A DNA stretch of 64,000 nt from Trematomus loennbergii (GCA_012861695.1 JAAOOA010000472.1:53501-117500), one strand, 5' to 3'; shown: positions 10,176-22,086, counted from the first letter of the stretch. Made by a program: numbers and translations. The notes: a model not told the origin generated them from the sequence alone.

Positions 10176-13100
10176 AATGTGATAGTGACCTGTCAATTAC
10201 AACTTCTTAAAGCATACGCTGCTTTCATTGCCTATTTCACTCTGAACGGCACCATAATTCACACATAAGCATTATGCTATCTTGAGGAAGACTCAACAAC
10301 GCCATAGGGAAACCATTAAGTCATCAGGAACATGTTTACTCTGGGAATATATCAAGTGAGACGAATGTTGGATTTTCTCATTGACTTCTATGTAACTATA
10401 GACGTTTTGTGGCGCCCCCTGTTGGACGTAGAGATACTGCATGTGTGAGGCACTTCCTCATTGGCTTTTTTGTTCAGACCTGGAATTTGCTGTTCAAACC
10501 ATATCTCTGGGATCTGATGGTCATTTCAACAAGCTTTTTCTTTGTAAATTAAAGATAAATAGTGTGCTAAAAACACCCATTACTTCTGTGTATGGAAAAC
10601 AAATGCTTACTCAAAACGGAAGTCCTTTTGAGTAGCTTCAGTATTTGTGAATTTCATTCTTAAATCCAATGTCAGAGTTTAGTTTTCCACGGTTGCCTGT
10701 CAGTGTCCAGGTAGATGCTGGGTATAAACACCGAGACAGAGGCGAGTCTTTACTCTCGGCTGTTTGCTACAAACATGTCAGATAAAGGAGCTGGGGATTT
10801 CGGTAGACTTCAAACGCTCTGCACCGGCAAAAACAGAACGGTTCCAGGGGATTTGCGTGGCAACATTTGAAAAAGTCCATTAGCATCCCCTGTCGAAAAG
10901 GAGTGACGGCTGGCTTTCTTGCTTTTACCAAGAATAAAAAAATCAATGGTCCCCGTAGTCCTTTAGTTCTTGGATTAGTATGTCAACTGCCTGATGTCAG
11001 TATAATAAAGTCTGTCTGCTTTGTGCCAGGGTAGAGAGAGGGCAAGATGGCATCCAGGATGAGATGTGTCTGTCAGGGAAGGTTGGGACCCTCCTCGCAA
11101 TCAATGCCACTCAGTCTGTTCCCAGGGGTTTGCTGCTTCAACCTCAGCGCCCACAGAGTTCAGACAAGTGATGGGTTGCCCTGTGGCAGAGGCCATCGCC
11201 TGTCACCCGATGTCAGACCGCTCTGTCCCCATCGAAGATCCCCCCCAAAGATTAGAGCCTTGTTTAAAGTACTCGAGCTTCCATGGCAGATCTTTAGAGG
11301 ATTGATGTCAAAGTAAAATCAAGCTGACAGCGAGAGACAACATAAGTTCTGAAGACCGTTTCACAGCGGCACTGATATGATGTACGCTCTTAGTTGCGAG
11401 TGCAAAGACGATAGTGTCTCACTCGATATACAGCATTCAATAAGTATCGAAATTGTTGGCACCAACCCCTTGCTTTGTGCATGGTATCAGTCTCTGAGAA
11501 TAGAAGCAGTGCGTCGAGTCAAACGCACTCTCAGGTCTTCTTTCTTTAGACAGAAGGTTGGCCCGACTTCACTCAGAGGGATCTATGTAAGACTGAGACA
11601 GTGAGCCGGTTCTCTGATCGATCGGCAGACTGCTGCAGGCATCATCCATCCTCTTCATGTCTCTATGCACTGGGCTGAGAAAGAAAAAAAAAAGGGCCCA
11701 GAGGAAGAAGGATCCGTCATGCACCGGTGAATAGCTCTTCATTCATCTGCCTCCTGTTAATTATTTAGATTCATCTTCAGAGAGGCCGATATAATCCCTG
11801 ACCAGTCTGTGCTTCCTGTCACTCAGTAAAGCACCTTCTGCGGTTCTTATGGCATTTCAAACGAGTTTTACCTCGGGGTCACCTAATCAAACGGATCACT
11901 TTAAAAATATGCTGGGCAGCAATTGTGCGTCTCCCTCATCTCCTCTTCATACATAAAAGTGAATGTTAACTACCCTCCTCCTCCTCTCAATCTCTCTGAC
12001 ATCAATAATTCAAACTGTTATTGAGAAACACTACCTGAACCCTGTATTGACAGAAATCCAAGCACTGTCATTCCCTCAAGGGCGTCATAATTGGATACCT
12101 CTCGAGGCTGCTGCTGCTGCTGCGAAATGCAGAGCGAGAAGAGCGTTGTTGTTGTCTGTGTTTTCCATTTTTACCTTTTTCTATTTCAGTGAGTCTAATC
12201 TGACCCGAGAGCCGAAGTCAGCCAATTTATCCAGTCGAGATCAACCCCCTGTGGGAATATGTACGAGTGGGTAAGAAAGTGTATGAGTGCCCTAACTTTA
12301 CAGAGGACATTTTAAAAGGAATAACTGAATGAATGGCAGCCGTTTCATTGTCGTTAACTAAGCCCCATGTAAAAATGAAGACAGCATATCTTTTATAGGG
12401 TAAAAAACATCAGTATTGAAGTTGTGCAATAAATAACACCTCTAATCTAACGCTGTCCACTGTTGTGGAAATGGATGAAAGAGCAGATGTAATCTCCTCT
12501 CACAGGACACACTATGTTGCTGCCTGGGCCTGTCATGATTTACATAGATGCTGACCCCCTACAAGGGTAAGAAGAGAGGCCGGATATAGAAGACATTCAA
12601 CAGACCAGACAGGATGGAAATATGCTAATAAAATGCTTTAATATGTAGAGGGCAGGACGATAGGAGAGAGAAAAGGTTACTCTTTCTTGTTGCCAGGAGA
12701 TTTGCTTTCAAGCTCAACCCAAGCTCGGAGACCCCTGTCACTTTAGGGGGAAGCAAAGCACGAGGTGAAAGGCTTTAGTTGGTCTCCATGCATCACCTGA
12801 GAATCAAACACACGGACAAGCCTCCAGTTGGTTGACAGGGTTTGTCTACACATGTGTGTGCCTGTAACTTAGCAACATACCTCATTAATGCTTAAACACA
12901 CTGTATACTTTTTTTTTCCGGGAGGCTCATTCTGCTGTCATGCAGTAAGCAGAAAGCACTCAAAAATAAACCCTCAGTAACAGAATGAAACTTCCTACCT
13001 CAGCACAAACTGAGTCAGGGCCGGCCCAAAACGACAACACAAATTAGACTTGTGTTGTGTGAATGCGAACACAGGACCCTGACCTTACAACTAACCTTGG

Positions 13101-16100
13101 AGTTGGAAGCTTAACATGCCTGTGATGCTGTGATCTGTGCCACAGCTTGGTTGCTAGAATAAAAAGCAACACACGGTATGGAGTGTAAGCGGGCTTTTAA
13201 ACAGACAGTTGCACTGCAGGTAAGAACGTCGAGGTGGCTCATTAAATGAGACAGCATGGCGGCGAGGACTGCCAATGGGAGAGGGCTCGACCACTGAAAA
13301 TAACAACAAAGAAATCACCATCTGGTATGCAGAACACCGGCCATGAGATTTACATATAATACAAGAGCAGAGAAAGCCCAATCAGAGCCAAAGCTTTCTG
13401 ACAAAGGATTTGAAGATATAAAAAAAAAAGCCTTGGCTGTTCTTATTTGCTATAAAACTCACCTGACTCAATCAGAGCCAGTAATTGCCTGCATGGGTTA
13501 TAAACTGAGTGGACACACGCCTAACTTCTTCCTTGTCATTCTTAAAGGATGCTCCTTGTTGAAGACCTCCACTTTGAGGTCTCGCCGACGTCTCTTTGTG
13601 TCCGTTCACACGGCAACGGACAAAAGAGAGTGAGAATTCTCTATTAACACAGAGGCTCTTTGATCTCCGTCTCCCCTGTGGTACCAATTAGCTTGCTGCA
13701 CCGTTTGCATTTCAAACTCTTTGCACTTCCGATTTTGAAAGACATCCTGCATGAATTATCAATCTACCAGAACCCTTTTTTTTTTAATTCCCTCTCCACG
13801 AAGAGAGCGGGTTTTTGAGTGGCACATTTCCAAAGTTTGGCTCATTCAAATAAAGAAGCTCTGCTGGTAGTGGAAGGACAACGTATCACAGTTCCCTTCA
13901 CTGCAGATGTCAGTTCACCATGAAGCAAGTCACATGCTTATTTGTGTTATTCTTGACGGAAGACACAGTTTCAAGAGTGCCAAAAACGTGATCTTACTAT
14001 TTAAAATATAAAACACACGGACACAGAAGTGGAGAAATTGATCAATGGGAGATAAATAGCACGATTCCCTTTATCCCTTTTTAGCAGAGGCAATCAAACA
14101 GCCGTCACCCAGAAGATCCATCCCTGTCACATTACCCCAACAAGATTATAAGCAGCAGCAGCAGGGGGGGGGGGGGGGGAAGCTACTGCGGGAATGTGAC
14201 ACAAAAGTACATTTAGGGAATTTCAGTCGAACAAGAACAAAAGCAGCGAGCCCTGCTTTTATAAATGAATGATTTTTGCAATCCGAGTGGTCGATGCTGA
14301 TGAAGGGAAATATAAATCAAGGGTAAGAGTGAGGCTTCTCGGCGAGAGTGCCTCACAGAGATAATGGCATCATCATGCCCGTGTGCTTCGCTGTTCCTGG
14401 GAAGATTAAACACTTTATCATTGTCTCTGGGACAAACAGTCTTGTAGCATGCATACCATTATCCAACCTTTTTTTTTGTTTGTATGTGCAAACCCTGACA
14501 TTCAGGCGTGAGCTTCATCATCACACACCAGAAGTCTTAAGAGCATGACTGAAAAGAGACAGAAGTCTTATCAGGACTTCCTTTCAGGGCAGACGAAGGC
14601 AGCTGACCTCACTTTTATTACCGCTGTCTCACACTGATGATATCATCTAAGCACACAGGGAAAGACCCAGACGCTTTCAAGCTCTGTTCACCTCGTTTTA
14701 TGGCTCTAACAAGTCCGTCTGTACCAAGAAAAGTCAGCGGCCATGGGCTCCTCTCCCTCCATCAGAGGCTACAAGGTGTCAGGGAACAAGGGAGGAAGGC
14801 AGCCCATGAACCAGAGGGATGGGATATGAACAGTGACAGTGGGAAGACAGTAAAACTAAATGAGGAAAAAGAAGACAGGAGAGTGGAGGGATGTGTGACA
14901 GCGTCTCACAGCTCACTGGTCTGGAATCAGCCAGACAATCAATTCCAGCATTCAGACTCGGATGGCAGGTCCTGCTTCATCGGCACCGAGCGTCACAAGG
15001 CAGAACCAAATCATGCACTGCGCTTAATGACTTTAATGATCAGTCAAAGACATAAACAAAAAGTATAATCCTGTCCGATTCGAGGCGCCATCATTGGGAT
15101 TCATTAAGTTCTGGCAGCAATCACTCTGAAGACTGATCCAGCTGGTACAACGACACAAAACTGAACCTGGGTTGTCTTAAAAGGAGGGGATGCAGACAAC
15201 CATGGTTGAAAATCAAGTCAGATGATGCTATTAATGTGTCCTTTGAGCATTTAGACAAACTGACCAAGTTATTTAGACACTAGGGCATCAAAACCTGTAT
15301 TTACAGTATGTCCCTGTGTCGAGTCAATGCAGTAGGACAATGAAAGACGGCAAAGTTATGCTGCAAATATTGACCTCTTTTAGTACGGACATAGTATTAT
15401 GAAATAGTTTGAGGACCATCAAAGCTACAAATCCTACAAGTACTCGTCCAAAAATGAAACTTTTTAAAGCTGCAAACTTATTGGGAAACAACCATTTACC
15501 ATCCCTTTGCAGCCTAGGTTGTCTCAGATGGAAAAAAAACTAAAAGAATAAGTAAGTAATGTTCACACACTGTGTATAGAAACAGCTGTGTTTGGGTTTG
15601 CCTGCCTCTCTTGCCTACGGCTGTTTGGGTCAGAGTTACAGAAAGAAACCCGTGTCCCGAATTGACAAATGACGAATCATAAGACCCGGTCGCCGATCCC
15701 ACAGATCTTAATCTGATTCGCTCTGAGGCAGAATCAGAGGCATCAATCACTGTGGTCCATCGTCCTGACAGCACCACTGAAACAAAGCAATTTAGACTTG
15801 TTTGTGTGTCTGCACGTGTGTGAGGTTTTGTGTGTTAAAGCACAGCCAGGAGTTAACTTTAGATAATAGCCTTTCGAGCAGTTCAGGACGATAAGCTCTT
15901 ATCTCTGCCTGAATCCCCAACAGTCATTAGAGGCGCTGAGCTTGCATAACGTCTATCTAATTAGCGCTTAAACAATCCTTCCCTCCTTCATAAACATCAG
16001 AGGATAATAGAGGCACTGTAGTTAGGATGTCATTACTTCTAAATTGACATGAGCAGCTTTTGTGATTGGAGTTTATAAAAAGGCGTGCCAATAGAAGAAT

Positions 16101-16104
16101 CTTG
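10176..16104. other. Long unassigned non-coding stretch
   Basis: About 6 kb without a supported exon. The part at 10340-10480 (TGGCGCCCCCTGTTGGACGT) resembles degraded fish repeats. The 143-codon frame at 14637-15068 has no family signature or splice support. Short homopolymers occur at 12909-12916 and 14164-14179. The rest appears to be unique sequence. Confidence 0.4.
14151..14179. repeat. AGC triplet run followed by 16-G homopolymer
   Basis: About four AGC triplets run directly into sixteen consecutive Gs (14164-14179). It is a likely length-polymorphic site and a likely place for sequencing length errors. Confidence 0.9.
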
Positions 16105-16112
16105 CCTTAAAG

Positions 16113-16495
16113 CAGGGGTCTCAAACTCAAGGCCCGGGGGCAAATCCGGCCCGCGACTTCATTTGATGTGGCCCGCAAAAGCTTGCAAAGAATATAATAC
16201 GTTTATTATACGGTTTCATGCAGCTTTACAGAAGCAGGTTGTCCATAAACTACATGTCCCACAATGCATCTCGTTTTGTGACACTGAAGAGACTTGCAAT
16301 TATTTGCCCTGGACTCTGCTTTCAGACGTAGTTAATTACTAAGTTATTATCCTATCCGATAATAATCCAATTCAGAGGCAATAATGTAATATAATACATT
16401 TTATATATATATATATTTATAAAGTTACAACCGGCCCTTTGAGTGCAACCTTTATGCAAATGTGGCCCGCGATGAAATTGAGTTTGACACCCCTG
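16113..16495. mobile_element. hAT-type MITE (CAGGGGT termini)
   Basis: The left end is CAGGGGTCTCAAACTC and the right end is GAGTTTGACACCCCTG, an inverted repeat of 16 bp with one mismatch. The flanks CCTTAAAG (16105-16112) and CCTTAAAT (16496-16503) form an 8-bp target duplication with one difference. The CAGGGGTGTCAAACTC terminus and 8-bp duplication are characteristic of hAT elements. The interior has paired GGCCCGC motifs near both ends and an ACTACATGTCCCACAATGCA segment. There is no transposase, so it is non-autonomous. Confidence 0.92.
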
Positions 16496-16503
16496 CCTTA
16501 AAT

Positions 16504-17534
16504 GGTAATTTCACATCATCCAATATGAGCAATATGCTTCTTAACAGCTGCTGCCAGTTGTCTAATCGTTTGAAAGCCCACGTTTTTTTATTGACAGACA
16601 GCATCTCGAGTCAGGAGTCCTTGTTCAAAGCGTCATGTCACCCAACAAATAAGAAAACAACACTTCATAGTGGGAGATCAAAGCGGCGCATGTGGTATTC
16701 ATCTGTCGACTCCCTCGCCATTCAAAGTGTTTCACTCATCAGCATTTCAGGTTTCACAGAGACACGAGTGAAGCAGACACAAAGAGAATAAAAGAAGTTG
16801 CGAGTAGACCAATTCACACTGGGAGGGCTGGGGGGAGAAGAAAATAAAAAAGATGGACGGGAAGAAATAAGACAGGAGAACAACAAAAGCTCTCTTTCGC
16901 TATAAGACACACAGCTGACTCAGAGTCTGCCCCCCCGCCCCCCCTCTCTCTCTTCATCCTTCCTGTGGCTTTGACCAGCTACAGGAATAATAGGAAAGTG
17001 AGGTACAAACAGGACCATCTATAACAGGGCCTGATACTGAGCATGGGTGGTGGTGTCATTAAGTGTGAGTACGTGATAAATGCACTCTGCTTGTCGGATT
17101 TGAGATTCTCATTAGTCTGTGTTCAGGAGGAGACCCGGGGCCATTACTCTTGTGCTGCCTTGACAAGAGGCTGAATGTGTCTGTGTGTAAGAGCAAGGGA
17201 AACAGAGAGTGTGTGTGTGTGTGTGTGTGTGTGCTTCTATTGGGAGGCTTGTATACATTAAGGCATTTGAGATGACGTGGCCTCTGGCAGACATTGTCAA
17301 AGGTCTTCACTCCTAACGCCACAGCTGGTTGTACTGATTGTATGTCTCGCAGTCTGAGTGTATGTAGTGTTTCTGCCTGGGAAAAAGCAATTTCACAACT
17401 GCATTGAGAGGTTATGTAATGTGCTGGTTGGTAGACGTTGCTGTCTTTGTGCATCTGATGTTTGTCCCAAATGTATACTGTGTAGCGCTGAATCATTTCT
17501 AATTAATTTACAAATCTACTCAAGTAGATATCAG
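16504..17534. other. Unassigned non-coding stretch with TG tract
   Basis: No exon supported. A TG microsatellite lies at 17209-17233. C-rich and CT-rich low-complexity sequence lies near 16930-16950. Confidence 0.45.
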
Positions 17535-18186
17535 TCCATGTTCATATTGTCATATTAGTATGTAGTGTCTCTACTTTAAAGAGTCCTCTCCTGCTGATGT
17601 TCAGGTGTATATCAGTATGTAGTGTCTCTACTTTAAAGAGTCCTCTCCAGCTGATGTTCAGGTGTATATCAGTATGTAGTGTCTCTACTTTAAAGAGTCC
17701 TCTCCTGCTGATGTTCAGGTGTATATCAGTATGTAGTGTCTCTACTTTAAAGAGTCCTCTCCTGCTGATGCTCAGGTGTATATCAGTATGTAGTGTCTCT
17801 ACTTTAAAGAGTCCTCTCCTGCTGATGTTCAGGTGTATATCAGTATGTAGTGTCTCTACTTTAAAGAGTCCTCTCCTGCTGATGTTCAGGTGTATATCAG
17901 TATGTAGTGTCTCTACTTTAAAGAGTCCTCCTGCTGATGTTCAGGTGTATATCAGTATGTAGTGTCTCTACTTTAAAGAGTCCTCTCCTGCTGATGTTCA
18001 GGTGTATATCAGTATATAGTGTCTCTACTTTAAAGAGTCCTCTCCTGCTGATGTTCAGGTGTATATCAGTATGTAGTGTCTCTACTTTAAAGAGTCCTCT
18101 CCTGCTGATGTTCAGGTGTATATCAGTATGTAGTGTCTCTACTTTAAAGAGTCCTCTCCTGCTGATGTTCAGGTGTATATCAGTAT
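17535..18186. repeat. 57-bp minisatellite, array 2 (about 11 units)
   Basis: Same 57-bp unit as the array at 6604-7446, about 10 kb away and in the same orientation. The first unit is degenerate, the next are near-identical, and one is two bases short (near 17930). The array stops in mid-unit at CAGTAT (18186) because another element is inserted there. The unit resumes at 18964 with GTAGTGTCTCTACT and runs into the body of MITE family B. Confidence 0.95.
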
Positions 18187-18963
18187 TTATTACATGGCTT
18201 AGTTGAATACTCGATTCTGATTGGTCAATTCAGAACACGTGACACGTTGTTAATCCAGAACAGACAGACCGCTGTCAAGGATTTATGACCGTTGTTAAGG
18301 ACGCTCAAATCTGCAGAAAGAAGTCCGGTCGATTGAACTGTATACAGTTTGGCAGAAAAGCAAACTGCAGTTTGCTTTTCGAACTGACAAGACAAGAGCG
18401 ACAAGGAAACAGCGGAGAATTAACGGGCAGAAACCCTCCTTTTTACGCAGCGGTCCAGACATAGACATCAAACGGCGACACATATTCAGTTGCCAGTTAC
18501 TTTTGCATTAGGGCAGGATATCTAGATACTTTCCAAGGTTTGACATAATGAATTGTGCTACTTTTAAAGCAAGCAACGATGTTTTCAAATCTGTAATCAA
18601 AAAGCTCCTCAAAAACGCTATCGAAGCAGTTCCTGCCGTTGCAACAGCCTAGTTCAAACATCAACAACGGACTATTTTTCGTAGCGGATGAATGTCATTT
18701 TAAATCAGTTACAACTATGTTTTTAATCATTAAAAACATTTTCTAAAACAATAAAAGCATTTCAATTAATATTGGGAGTCATATCGTTACTTTGTTGAGA
18801 ATGTGGCCATGTAATAAGCGGATAATGTGCAGCGACTTGGTCATTATGGGTAAAAGAACACCTTCATGCCGATCTAGATCCCTCCGCTTCGCGTCGGGCT
18901 CCTGATCTGCCTGTCGGTGTTCTTTTACCCATAATGACCGCGTCGCTGCACATTATCCCTTAC
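18187..18963. mobile_element. Nested 777-bp insertion in MITE/minisatellite
   Basis: This block interrupts a 57-bp unit: CAGTAT on the left and GTAGTGTCTCTACT on the right together restore the normal unit. Just inside the left end is TTATTACATGGC (18187-18198); its perfect inverse GCCATGTAATAA lies at 18806-18817, before a long hairpin that occupies the right end. A TA target duplication fits the junctions if one T has changed to C. No transposase or reverse transcriptase motif is visible, and I cannot assign a superfamily. Confidence 0.7.
18820..18958. repeat. 43-bp-arm inverted repeat (long hairpin)
   Basis: The left arm 18820-18862 (starts GGATAATGTGCAGCGAC, ends GTAAAAGAACACC) pairs with 18916-18958. 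By eye, 41 of 43 positions match, around a 53-nt loop that contains GATCTAGATC. Near-perfect arms imply recent origin or maintenance by the mobility mechanism. Confidence 0.9.
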
Positions 18964-19187
18964 GTAGTGTCTCTACTGGGACATGTCTCCATGCTTTAAT
19001 GTTCAAAAATATCTTATTTTTCTCATACTGCCTGTGCTGCAGCACCTCTTTTCACCCTCTGTCTGAAACCAGAGCCCAGTCTGTTCTGATTGGTTAGCTG
19101 GCCGGCAATGTTGTGATTGGTCAACCGCTGAGAGATGTCCCGCCCCTTAGCCTATCACGTACAAAAAGCATAATAGGGCCTCTTTAA
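18964..19187. mobile_element. MITE family B body and right terminus
   Basis: It starts with the 57-bp unit tail GTAGTGTCTCTACT, runs through GGGACATGTCTCCATGCTTT and a segment rich in CCAAT-type boxes (GATTGGTTAG, GATTGGTCAA), and ends GCATAATAGGGCCTCTTTAA. That end is the inverse of the TTAAAGAG start carried by the 57-bp unit. The body matches, in reverse, 31635-31830. The whole element therefore spans about 17535-19187, including the array and the nested insertion. Confidence 0.8.
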
Positions 19188-19763
19188 GCTGTGTGTTTTT
19201 AAGCGATGATCAAAGTTTCCTATATCAAAGTAATAATAAATAGTACTTCCTTCTTTAGTAGCAACCTTAACTGAATTGACAGTCACACCACAACAACCCT
19301 CTATGCCAACTTCTTATGTTTATAGATATTCTTTAGCACCGTTCTCCACTGAACTGTGGCATCCAAAAGGTGAGTGACACACACAGGAAAAACACAAGGA
19401 CAAGCTGTGCCACATGAGCGTAAAAACTGTTTTTTTTAAGCTGCCCTTTGCTGTGACTGACACAATGGAGGCATGGTATCTTTAAACATGTGATAGCAAG
19501 AGGATGTAGGTAGCCAGGACACATATTCCTTTATTCCTATGTCCTGTCAAATTGTTCAAGCAGTTCCTTTCATCAGGGGAGGAAGGAGGAGGTAGCCGCC
19601 TGCCTGAGTCTGTCGCAGTAACAGTCGTCTGGACGTCTGGACCAATCGATAGTTAGAGATGAGTATCTGTCTCCTGTTACTGAACCTCTGTCAACTGTTC
19701 TGCAGACAGCCATGTGCTGCTGGGGCTTATCATGGAACAACACAGGAAATGTGATGCCACGCA
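19188..19763. other. Unassigned non-coding stretch
   Basis: No exon, RNA gene or recognised repeat seen. Confidence 0.45.
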
Positions 19764-20724
19764 CAGAGGTGGCAGGTAGTGTTTGTTACTGTACTCAGTA
19801 CATGTTTCTGGTATCAGTACTTTACTCTCCACTACTTATTTTTTCGGACGACTTTTTACGTTGACTCCATTTTGAACCCAAATACCTGTACTTTCTACTT
19901 CTTACATTTTGAACACAAATACCTGTACTTTCTACTTCTTACATGTTGAACACAAATACCTGTACTTTCTACTTCTTACATGTTGAACACAAATACCTGT
20001 ACTTTCTACTTCTTACATTTTGAACACAAATACCTGTACTTTCTACTTCTTACATGTTGAACACAAATACCTGTACTTTCTACTTCTTACATTTTGAACA
20101 CAATAACCTGTACTTTCTACTTCTTACATGTTGAAACACAAATACCTGTACTTTCTACTTCTTACACGTTGACACAATACCTGTACTTTCTACTTCTTAC
20201 ATGTTGAACCCAATACCTGTACTTTCTACTTCTTACACGTTGAACACAATACCTGTACTTTCTACTTCTTACATGTTGAACACAATACCTGTACTTTCTA
20301 CTTCTTACATTTTCCAAACAGGCTGGTTCCTTTAGTTTGAATGTGTGTTTGGTTGGCGTGATCATTATTATTTAGAGTCATTGCGTGCCTATTGATTTGA
20401 ACACGATCCGTGTATCCATCATTTCCTGTCTTCTCTAAAGAAGAGGGACCAATGAAAACGTTGTCATGTTGCCGTTGTTCAGCATGAAAACATTCATTAG
20501 CTAACAATGACATTATTGTTCTATTAATATAAAGGGAGGTCAGGTACTCTTTAAAACAGCTGCTAGTTTATGGGTACTTTTTACTTAAGTACATTTCAAA
20601 GCCCTCTTTACTTTTACTTGAGTAAGAAGTTTAGTCAGTACTTCTACTTTTACCAGAGTATTTTTAAACACGAGTATCTGTACTTCTACGTGAGTAAAGA
20701 TGTGTGTACTGTTGCCATCTCTAA
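19764..20724. mobile_element. Non-autonomous element rich in GTACTT motifs
   Basis: The left end is AGAGGTGGCAGGTAGTG; the right end GTTGCCATCTCT is its imperfect inverse (AGAGATGGCAAC). CACGCA flanks both sides (19758-19763 and 20725-20730), a probable target duplication. Both flanks of the interior carry variants of GTACTTTTACTTGAGTA, as seen in a familiar teleost repeat, and the centre is expanded as a 37-bp minisatellite. There is no coding capacity. Confidence 0.65.
19870..20315. repeat. 37-bp minisatellite (12 units)
   Basis: Twelve units of about 36-38 bp with the core CCTGTACTTTCTACTTCTTA. Units differ at the junction (ACATTTTGAAC, ACATGTTGAAC or ACACGTTGAAC) and in the spacer (ACACAAATA or ACACAATA). 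The later units are one base shorter. It sits inside the element at 19764-20724. Confidence 0.93.
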
Positions 20725-20730
20725 CACGCA

Positions 20731-21512
20731 GGGCGGACGCTGACACTTTCCTCTGTCGCTAGTGACAGGGTTTGTCAAAGTATTCCTGGAGTTCATCAGC
20801 CACCTGGCCTTATTTGCTCACCGCACGGATGAATGTTCAGCCTCTTGAGAAATGCTTCGCCACAATGACCTTGACGCTCAATTGATGCATATTTTTCCAT
20901 TTAGATAGAGCCTCTGTGGCGGGCACCGGTTGTTGGGTACTGATGAACCTACGAGGGCTACGAAGAATGATCCTCTTTCAATATTGACAGCATACTAGCC
21001 TCAAAACGAGCTGCTACTGTATACAATGGAGCAATATACAAATCACACAGAAAGTCGAGGAAGCAGCTTCAAGCTTTCAGGCAGTTCTGCATATATTGAC
21101 ATGGCAGAATAATAAATAGGAAGGTAATCAGAGAGGCGGGTAGTCAGAAAGACAGTGTGGAGTGTGGGGCGAAGTCCTCTGGTGTATGCACAGGACTCCT
21201 ACAATTGCAAATTTTCCTGCACAAATCTGCAACAACTAATTTGAAGAAAAACAAAAGAAACAGTTTTGCATCCAGAGGGACAACGATGGGGTATGCAGGT
21301 TATGGAAAAGGAATACATTACCATTATTTCTGAAGCTTTAGCACCTAACACTATTTATTCACACTGTCTTGGGTTGTTCAGTGTGTTTGCTTTGATGCAA
21401 GCCATAATTATCTGCAGTAGAGTTTAACACAATGTCATGATGCTTCATGGAGAAACATGGATGTGTTTGTGGCGCTGGCAATCTGATCTTAAAAGTGATT
21501 TTGCAATAGTTA
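20731..21512. other. Unassigned non-coding stretch
   Basis: No exon or repeat recognised. The part at 20740-20960 is of moderate GC and has no interruption by repeats. Confidence 0.4.
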
Positions 21513-22083
21513 CGGAGCGTCCACACAGCAACGTTAAAAAAATCTTGAAACGCTTCTGCCCATTCACTTTGAATGGGGTGACGTCACTTTGCCTCACTTT
21601 TCGCCGAAATGCATTGTGGGCAGGCGAGCGGAGATTTTGAGGATTTTGAGGATTCAAAGTTGAACAATGTTCAACTTTTGAGGCTGAGTGGAAGCGTCAG
21701 CCAATCAAATCCTGTGTACGCAAATCTGACAGTTCAAGCTCTAGCCAATCAAACGGCGTGTATGCTGGGAGAGACATACCGCAGGTCATTTCCTCATATT
21801 CCAAAAATGGAGGAGAAATTAGCGGTAGGGAATCACCCGGTGCTTTATGACCTGTCCCTATTTACCTACCGGGATATAAACCGGAGGAGCCAGGCATGGA
21901 GGGAGGTGGCAGAGACAGTGGTAGGTTTTCGCCTGTTTTGGGAGTTTATATCCAGTTTACTTCAGGCTTTTTTGCTTTGTATGTCGGGGCGGAGATTCAT
22001 GTGATTGGTTGCTCGCAAAAATCCTCAAGCTTCAGATACGCCCACCTCCAAGATTTTTTTAACGCTGCTGTGTGGACGTACCG
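21513..22083 (+). mobile_element. PIF/Harbinger-type MITE
   Basis: The left terminus CGGAGCGTCCACACAGCAAC continues GTTAAAAAAATCTTG; the right end, read in reverse, is CGGTACGTCCACACAGCAGC continuing GTTAAAAAAATCTTG. The inverted repeat is therefore about 35 bp with few mismatches. TTA flanks both sides (21510-21512 and 22084-22086), as expected for a 3-bp TWA target duplication of this superfamily. The interior holds a recognisable MADF-domain exon (21807-21920) and a 10-bp-arm palindrome at 21657-21677. It has no transposase, so it appears to be an internally deleted derivative of an autonomous element. Confidence 0.85.
21807..21920 (+). pseudogene. MADF-domain exon remnant (Harbinger ORF)
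   Basis: The ATG at 21807 opens a frame with EEKLAVGNHPVLYDLSLFTY followed by RDINRRSQAWREVAETV. The order of hydrophobic residue, H-P-V-L-Y-D, then Y-x-D, then A-W-x-x-V-A is the MADF DNA-binding domain pattern. At 21921 the sequence GTAGGT follows, a plausible splice donor, and MADF similarity stops there. MADF/Myb-like proteins are the second protein encoded by PIF/Harbinger transposons, where they assist the transposase. The rest of the domain is missing, so this is a captured or residual first exon of about 38 codons in a MITE, not a working gene. Confidence 0.65.
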
Positions 22084-22086
22084 TTA

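Noticed and set aside
14637..15068. 143-codon frame as a single-exon gene
   Set aside because: No recognisable domain, no Kozak or promoter evidence, composition like its surroundings.
17597..18206. Similar periodic frames in the second array
   Set aside because: Same artefact; one unit has a 2-bp deletion that breaks the frame.
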